Source: Hominenteromicrobium mulieris (GTDB lineage Bacteria > Bacillota > Clostridia > Oscillospirales > Acutalibacteraceae). Taken from it: a stretch of 64,000 nt of DNA. Within the stretch, counting starts at the first letter, position 1; each line of letters begins with the position of its first letter. The notes under the pieces were generated by a model. It ran no database searches. It was given only the letters and a program-made list of their open reading frames with translations, and was not told where the DNA came from. The DNA is taken from NCBI RefSeq assembly GCF_020687165.1, contig NZ_JAJEQC010000010.1. One strand, given 5' to 3'. Made by a program: the position numbers and the translations under genes. Below, one piece after another: positions 59,880-64,000 of this stretch.

Positions 59880-60272
59880 TTGGAACATACAGAAGAAAAA
59901 GAGCTGCATGCTTGCTGCAAAAGCAGTGCAACCGATACGGAAGCGTGCACAGATTGCACCGAAGAAAAAACCGAAGAGAAGTGCTGCGGCTGTCATAAAA
60001 CAAAGCACCGCTCCGATGAGGAGTACAAAAAACTCATCCACAGATTAAACCGCATCGAAGGGCAGATCCGCGGCATTCGCGGCATGGTGGAGAAAAGTGC
60101 CTACTGCCCGGACATCCTCGTGCAGGTCGCGGCAGCCAACGCGGCGCTCAACGCATTTACGAAAGAGCTGCTCGCAAACCACATCAAGACTTGTGTAGCG
60201 GACGACATCCGCGCAGGAAACGATGAAGTCATCGATGAGCTTGTCACCACACTGCAAAAGCTGATGCGATAA
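59880..60272 (+). CDS. csoR: CsoR-family copper-sensing repressor with Cys-rich tail
   Basis: A 130-residue repressor of the CsoR/RcnR family. The helical core starts around residue 45 (HRLNRIEGQIRGIRGMVE) and has the copper ligand set Cys76, His101, Cys105, as in true copper sensors. Unusually, the first 40 residues form an added tail with seven cysteines (ACCK, ACTDC, KCCGC) that typical CsoR proteins lack. The start is a TTG at 59880, set by AAAGGAG 8 bases upstream; no better in-frame start lies closer to the core. It autoregulates through the operators at 59807-59850 and is followed by copA. Confidence 0.92.
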   Translation: MEHTEEKELHACCKSSATDTEACTDCTEEKTEEKCCGCHKTKHRSDEEYKKLIHRLNRIEGQIRGIRGMVEKSAYCPDILVQVAAANAALNAFTKELLANHIKTCVADDIRAGNDEVIDELVTTLQKLMR

Positions 60273-60307
60273 TTTTCGGCGCATTTTTATGAAAGGAAGG
60301 GAAGAAA

Positions 60308-62842
60308 ATGGAACAGTATAACGTCACGGGTATGAGCTGCGCGGCGTGCAGCACCCGTGTGGAAAAAGCGGTCAGCAAGGTGCCGGGTGTTACGTCCTGC
60401 TCGGTCAGCCTGCTCACGAACTCCATGGGCATTGAGGGCACGGCTTCGCCGGAAAGCATCATCAAGGCTGTGGAAGATGCCGGCTACGGCGCGTCCAAAA
60501 AGGGCGCGGCACAGAATAGCACAAGCCCCAACGCTGCTGCAGAAGATGCCCTGAAAGACCGCGAAACTCCAAAGCTCAAAAAGCGCCTCATCGCGTCCGT
60601 CGGCTTTTTGGCTGTCCTCATGTACATCTCCATGGGGCACATGATGTGGGGCTGGCCGCTGCCGAATTTTCTCAAAGACAACCACGTCGCAATGGGCCTC
60701 ATCCAGTTGCTCCTCACCGTCATCATCATGGTCATCAACCAGAAGTTCTTCATCAGCGGCTTTAAAGGGCTCATCCACCGCGCACCGAATATGGATACCC
60801 TTGTGGCGCTCGGCTCGGGCGCGTCGTTCCTGTACAGCACCTACGCGCTGTTCGCCATGACAGATGCCCAGATGCGCGGTGATATGGCCGCCGTCATGGG
60901 CTACATGCACGAGTTCTACTTCGAGTCTGCCGCCATGATTTTAACGCTCATCACGGTCGGTAAAATGCTGGAAGCGCGCTCCAAAGGCCGCACGACCGAT
61001 GCCTTAAAGGGTCTCATGAACCTCGCGCCGAAAACCGCCGTGCTCGTGCGGGACGGTCAAGAGGTCACCGTGCCCGTTTCCGAGGTTCGCCGCGGCGATG
61101 TGTTTGTCGTGCGCCCCGGTGAGAATATCCCCATAGACGGCGTTGTCTTGGAAGGCGCCAGCGCCGTCAATGAATCCGCCCTCACCGGCGAGAGCATTCC
61201 GGTCGATAAGGCCGTGGGCGATGCTGTTTCCGCCGCGACCGTAAACCAGTCCGGCTTCCTGCGCTGCGAAGCAACGCGCGTCGGCGAAGATACCACGCTT
61301 TCCCAGATTATCCGCATGGTCAGCGATGCCGCTGCCACGAAAGCGCCGATTGCGAAGATCGCCGATAAGGTTTCCGGCGTGTTCGTCCCGACCGTCATCT
61401 GCATCGCCGTTGTTACGTTCATCGTCTGGATGCTCGTTGGGCAGACGTTCGGCTACGCGCTCGCGCGCGGCATCTCCGTGCTCGTCATCAGCTGCCCGTG
61501 TGCACTTGGCCTCGCGACGCCGGTCGCCATCATGGTAGGCAGCGGCATGGGCGCGAAAAACGGCATCCTGTTCAAAACTGCCGTTTCGCTCGAAAAAACC
61601 GGCAAGGTGCAGATCGTCGCGCTCGATAAAACCGGCACCATCACAAGCGGCGAGCCCCGCGTCACGGATATTTTATCCGCCCCGGGCATCACCGAAAAAA
61701 ACCTTCTGGAAGCCGCAAGCGCGCTCGAGAAAAAGAGCGAGCACCCGCTCGCCAAAGCCATCATGGCGCGCGCTGAGGAGATCGGCGTGCAGGCAAAAGA
61801 AGTCACAGACTTCATGGCAAAGCCCGGCAATGGCCTCACCGCTGCCCTGAACGGCGAAGTTCTCGCAGGCGGCAACCTGAAGTTCATCTCCACGCAGGCA
61901 GATGTCCCCGCAGATTTTAAAGAAAAGGCCGAAGCCCTCGCGCAGTCCGGCAAAACCCCGCTGTATTTCAGCAGGGGCGGTAAGCTTATCGGCGTTATCG
62001 CCGTAGCGGATGTCATCAAGGAAGACAGCCCGCAGGCCATCCGCGAATTGCAGAACATGGGCATTCACGTCGTCATGCTCACCGGTGATAACGCCCGCAC
62101 CGCAGAGGCCATCGGCCGACAGGCAGGCGTTAATGAAGTCATCGCAGGCGTCCTGCCGGACGGCAAGGAAAACGTCATCCGCAAGCTCAGAGAGCAGGGG
62201 GAAGTCATGATGGTCGGCGACGGCATCAACGATGCGCCCGCGCTTACCAGAGCCGACATCGGTGTCGCCATCGGCGCCGGTACGGATATCGCCATCGACG
62301 CCGCAGATGTCGTGCTCATGAAGAGCCGCCTGTCCGATGTTCCTGCGGGCATCCGTTTAAGCCGCGCCACACTGCGCAATATCCACGAAAACCTGTTCTG
62401 GGCGTTCATTTATAACATCATCGGCATCCCGCTCGCGGCAGGCGTGTTCATTAACCTGCTCGGCTGGCAGCTGAACCCCATGTTCGGCGCGGCAGCCATG
62501 AGCCTTTCAAGCTTTTGTGTCGTCACAAACGCGCTTCGTCTGAATTTATTGAACATCCGCAGCACGAAGCACGATAAAAAAATAAAATCGGCAAAACCCG
62601 CCGAAACGAAAACCATCGAAGTAAAGGAGACAAAAACCATGGAAAAAACAATTAAGATTAACGGCATGATGTGCCCGCATTGCGAAGCCACTGTTAAAAA
62701 GTGTCTGGAGGCATTCCCGCAGGTCACATCTGCAGAAGTCAGCCACGAAAAGGGCACGGCGGTCATTCAGCTCAATGCTGAAATTTCCGATGCCGAGCTC
62801 AAGAAAGCCATCGAAGATAAGGGCTACGAGGTCGTAGACTGA
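60308..62842 (+). CDS. copA: Copper-exporting P-type ATPase with fused C-terminal HMA domain
   Basis: An 844-residue copper(I) exporter. N-terminal HMA domain with GMSCAAC (Cys11, Cys14), membrane metal site CPC (396-398), Asp440 in DKTGT, HP motif near EHPLAKA and MVGDGINDAP. After the last membrane helix and a charged linker (about 752-777) comes a second complete HMA domain (GMMCPHC) at the C-terminus. That placement is unusual, since extra HMA domains are normally N-terminal. The linker contains an internal ribosome site and ATG, so the C-terminal domain can also be made alone (see 62639-62842). It lies 35 bases after csoR in one operon. Confidence 0.95.
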   Translation: MEQYNVTGMSCAACSTRVEKAVSKVPGVTSCSVSLLTNSMGIEGTASPESIIKAVEDAGYGASKKGAAQNSTSPNAAAEDALKDRETPKLKKRLIASVGFLAVLMYISMGHMMWGWPLPNFLKDNHVAMGLIQLLLTVIIMVINQKFFISGFKGLIHRAPNMDTLVALGSGASFLYSTYALFAMTDAQMRGDMAAVMGYMHEFYFESAAMILTLITVGKMLEARSKGRTTDALKGLMNLAPKTAVLVRDGQEVTVPVSEVRRGDVFVVRPGENIPIDGVVLEGASAVNESALTGESIPVDKAVGDAVSAATVNQSGFLRCEATRVGEDTTLSQIIRMVSDAAATKAPIAKIADKVSGVFVPTVICIAVVTFIVWMLVGQTFGYALARGISVLVISCPCALGLATPVAIMVGSGMGAKNGILFKTAVSLEKTGKVQIVALDKTGTITSGEPRVTDILSAPGITEKNLLEAASALEKKSEHPLAKAIMARAEEIGVQAKEVTDFMAKPGNGLTAALNGEVLAGGNLKFISTQADVPADFKEKAEALAQSGKTPLYFSRGGKLIGVIAVADVIKEDSPQAIRELQNMGIHVVMLTGDNARTAEAIGRQAGVNEVIAGVLPDGKENVIRKLREQGEVMMVGDGINDAPALTRADIGVAIGAGTDIAIDAADVVLMKSRLSDVPAGIRLSRATLRNIHENLFWAFIYNIIGIPLAAGVFINLLGWQLNPMFGAAAMSLSSFCVVTNALRLNLLNIRSTKHDKKIKSAKPAETKTIEVKETKTMEKTIKINGMMCPHCEATVKKCLEAFPQVTSAEVSHEKGTAVIQLNAEISDAELKKAIEDKGYEVVD
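62639..62842 (+). CDS. copZ: CopZ-like copper chaperone from an internal start in copA
   Basis: In frame within copA, AAAGGAG (62623-62629) lies 9 bases before ATG 62639. The 67-residue product is a complete HMA domain, MEKTIKINGMMCPHC then a beta-alpha-beta-beta-alpha-beta fold ending YEVVD. This is the size and sequence type of free CopZ chaperones. It looks like a former csoR-copA-copZ operon in which copA lost its stop codon and became fused. Independent expression is predicted from the ribosome site only. Confidence 0.6.
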   Translation: MEKTIKINGMMCPHCEATVKKCLEAFPQVTSAEVSHEKGTAVIQLNAEISDAELKKAIEDKGYEVVD

Positions 62843-62854
62843 GTTCGATAAAGC

Positions 62855-62882
62855 TTGACACAAATTTAATCTGTGTTACAAT
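62855..62882 (+). promoter_or_regulatory. Promoter-like sequence directly before a terminator
   Basis: TTGACA (62855-62860) and TACAAT (62877-62882) with 16-base spacing; ACACA and TGTGT half-sites form an imperfect inverted repeat between them. The transcript would begin inside the following terminator. Confidence 0.45.
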
Positions 62883-62918
62883 AAAAGCACTGCCTGTGTT
62901 TGCGGGCAGTGCTTTTGC
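62883..62918 (+). terminator. Terminator of csoR-copA
   Basis: A perfect 12-bp stem (62883-62894 with 62905-62916) whose arms start in AAAA and end in TTTT. Confidence 0.85.
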
Positions 62919-63004
62919 ATTTTACAATTTGTTCACAGCAAATTGGCTTTTTAGAAAGAATAACGGCGTAAAATTAACATAAAGCTAACGTAAAGCAAAC
63001 GGAT

Positions 63005-63193
63005 AAAGTTTCGCCCGCCTTTTTCAAAGGCGGCGGATTCCAAAGGCAGCGCCTTTGGTCGTCGTTCGCAAACGACGAAACCTTTTTGCCTCCCCAAAAA
63101 CCAGGAAGGTAGGCTCAACAGTCCGGTGGACTGTTGAGCCGTAGGGAACCCAGTTGCATGGGTTCCCTGAAAGGCGGCACAAAGCCGCCTTTT
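63005..63193 (+). repeat. Multi-hairpin dispersed element, copy B
   Basis: Same order of hairpins as copy A: about 63012-63035 (first stem), 63040-63058 (8 bp, AGC loop), 63059-63078 (8 bp), 63112-63140 (13 bp), the conserved-sequence hairpin 63143-63168 (10 bp, GTTGCA loop) and a terminal hairpin 63171-63191 with TTTTC. The fourth hairpin is longer and the fifth is perfect here, so copy B may be the less decayed copy. It lies between the copA terminator and the next gene. Confidence 0.85.
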
Positions 63194-63241
63194 CAAAAAC
63201 CACACAGCCAAAGAATACTAAAGAAGAGATGAGGAAATCAC

Positions 63242-63979
63242 ATGGCACGAGAGCGGTATCTGCTGGACGATACGGAAGACACCATTCATAAAAACGAAAT
63301 CAAGCCGCAGACCGCGGCGGATAAACGCAAAAACTGGTGGGATTATCACAAGGTGCACGTCCTGCTCGTCGCGCTCGCCATAGCCGTCGTCGGCTATTTC
63401 ATATATTCGGTCACATCCAAAACGGAACCCGATTATACCATCACCGTCATGACGCAGTATACCGTGCCGAGCGACCTGCAAACCGATATTCAGGAGCTTT
63501 TCGAGAAATATGCAGACGACCGCAACGGTGACGGCAAAACATACGTCGCCATGAATTTCTGCCGCTTTAATACAAGCGGCACCTCGGAGTTTGAAACATC
63601 AGAGCTGCAGGCCTCGTTCGTCAAGTTCGCGACCGATGCCTCCGCCGGTGACAGCATGATTTTCGCTTACGACGACGCAAGCTATAAATACCTCGATCAG
63701 GACGATTTAGAAGGCTTTTTCGGCCCCGTAGACGGCACCGATAACGACTATTACCTCTGGAAGGACATTCCGGCGCTGAACAACTTAGAGCTCAACCACT
63801 ATAACGAGGAGGGCGCAACGAAAGAAAGCGTGCTTTCCGTCCTCGGTGAGCTCAAGGTCGCCGTCCGTACAGAAGACGGCGCCGCGTTCAAAAAGCAGGA
63901 AAAGATCGATTACCGCAATGACAGCGTCAAGCTGTACGAGCGTCTTTTGAACGACGCACCCGCAAATACCGAAAATTAA
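63242..63979 (+). CDS. Bitopic membrane protein of unknown function
   Basis: A 245-residue protein with a cytoplasmic N-terminus of about 35 residues rich in charged residues (ending KRKNWWDYHKVH), one membrane helix (VLLVALAIAVVGYFIYSV, about 39-57) and an extracytoplasmic acidic domain rich in Asp, Thr and Tyr. The helix is preceded by basic residues, so the C-terminal part should be outside. I do not recognise a family. GAGGAAA lies before the ATG. It is the last complete gene of the window; the final 20 bases hold nothing recognisable. Confidence 0.75.
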   Translation: MARERYLLDDTEDTIHKNEIKPQTAADKRKNWWDYHKVHVLLVALAIAVVGYFIYSVTSKTEPDYTITVMTQYTVPSDLQTDIQELFEKYADDRNGDGKTYVAMNFCRFNTSGTSEFETSELQASFVKFATDASAGDSMIFAYDDASYKYLDQDDLEGFFGPVDGTDNDYYLWKDIPALNNLELNHYNEEGATKESVLSVLGELKVAVRTEDGAAFKKQEKIDYRNDSVKLYERLLNDAPANTEN

Positions 63980-64000
63980 ATGAGAGAGCTGCACATTTTT

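Noticed and set aside
62951..63248. Minus-strand open frames across repeat copy B
   Set aside because: They are read through the hairpins of the structured element, have no ribosome site, and the covariation is at base-pair level rather than at codon level.
1..64000. CRISPR array, tRNA/rRNA genes, insertion sequence or prophage
   Set aside because: No regularly spaced direct repeats, no cloverleaf with anticodon and CCA-type end, no transposase, integrase or phage structural gene was recognised anywhere in the window.

Overview
The window looks like chromosomal DNA of an anaerobic, gut-type Gram-positive bacterium of the class Clostridia (Oscillospirales/Ruminococcaceae-like). That placement is an inference. 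It rests on strong AGGAG-type ribosome sites, frequent TTG starts, a tryptophan T-box leader, oxygen-independent ribonucleotide reductase (NrdD/NrdG), LuxS, a type IV pilus operon without a secretin gene, a BspA-like leucine-rich-repeat protein and a CsoR copper switch. No tRNA, rRNA, CRISPR array, insertion sequence or prophage was recognised.

Layout. 1-10.6 kb is housekeeping: a small lipoprotein, a GNAT acetyltransferase downstream of secA, a purine permease behind a structured leader, a nucleotidyltransferase-like protein and a GH38 alpha-mannosidase. 10.7-14.3 kb is a solute-binding lipoprotein translationally coupled to a hybrid histidine kinase. 14.4-31.3 kb is one long type IV pilus operon (pilB, pilT, pilC, pilA, pilD, pilM, pilN-like, pilO-like). 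It ends in a 2430-residue protein with a pilin N-terminus and an adhesin-like body, followed by three minor pilin-like genes. 31.4-36.4 kb is signalling: a REC/HD-GYP/GGDEF protein, a free HPt protein and a second hybrid kinase. 36.4-45.5 kb is a surface-protein operon: a leucine-rich-repeat protein split by a frameshift, then MoxR, DUF58 and a transglutaminase-like protein lacking its catalytic Cys. 45.6-51.1 kb holds an ABC half-transporter and a tryptophan T-box controlling trpXYZ-type genes. 51.1-55.2 kb has a DUF1003 gene, remnants of a two-subunit transketolase, a 26-residue hydrophobic peptide gene, a DUF6110 gene and a metal P-type ATPase. 55.5-63.98 kb has nrdDG, a copper regulon (HMA protein, csoR, copA with an internally startable copZ), luxS and an unknown membrane protein.

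How the parts fit. PilB carries both 24-residue motifs of the c-di-GMP-binding MshEN fold. The gene immediately after the pilus operon encodes an enzyme with both c-di-GMP-making and c-di-GMP-breaking domains behind a receiver domain. The HPt and two hybrid kinases nearby could complete a phosphorelay, so the middle of the window may be a self-contained sensing, c-di-GMP and pilus circuit.

The most distinctive unexplained feature is a pair of diverged copies of a roughly 190-nt multi-hairpin element (55247-55440 and 63005-63193). Their sequences differ in the stems, but I count 14 compensatory base-pair changes that keep the fold, while one hairpin is conserved in sequence. A second multi-branched element lies at 47441-47532. 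All folds, promoters and terminators were found by eye and not computed.
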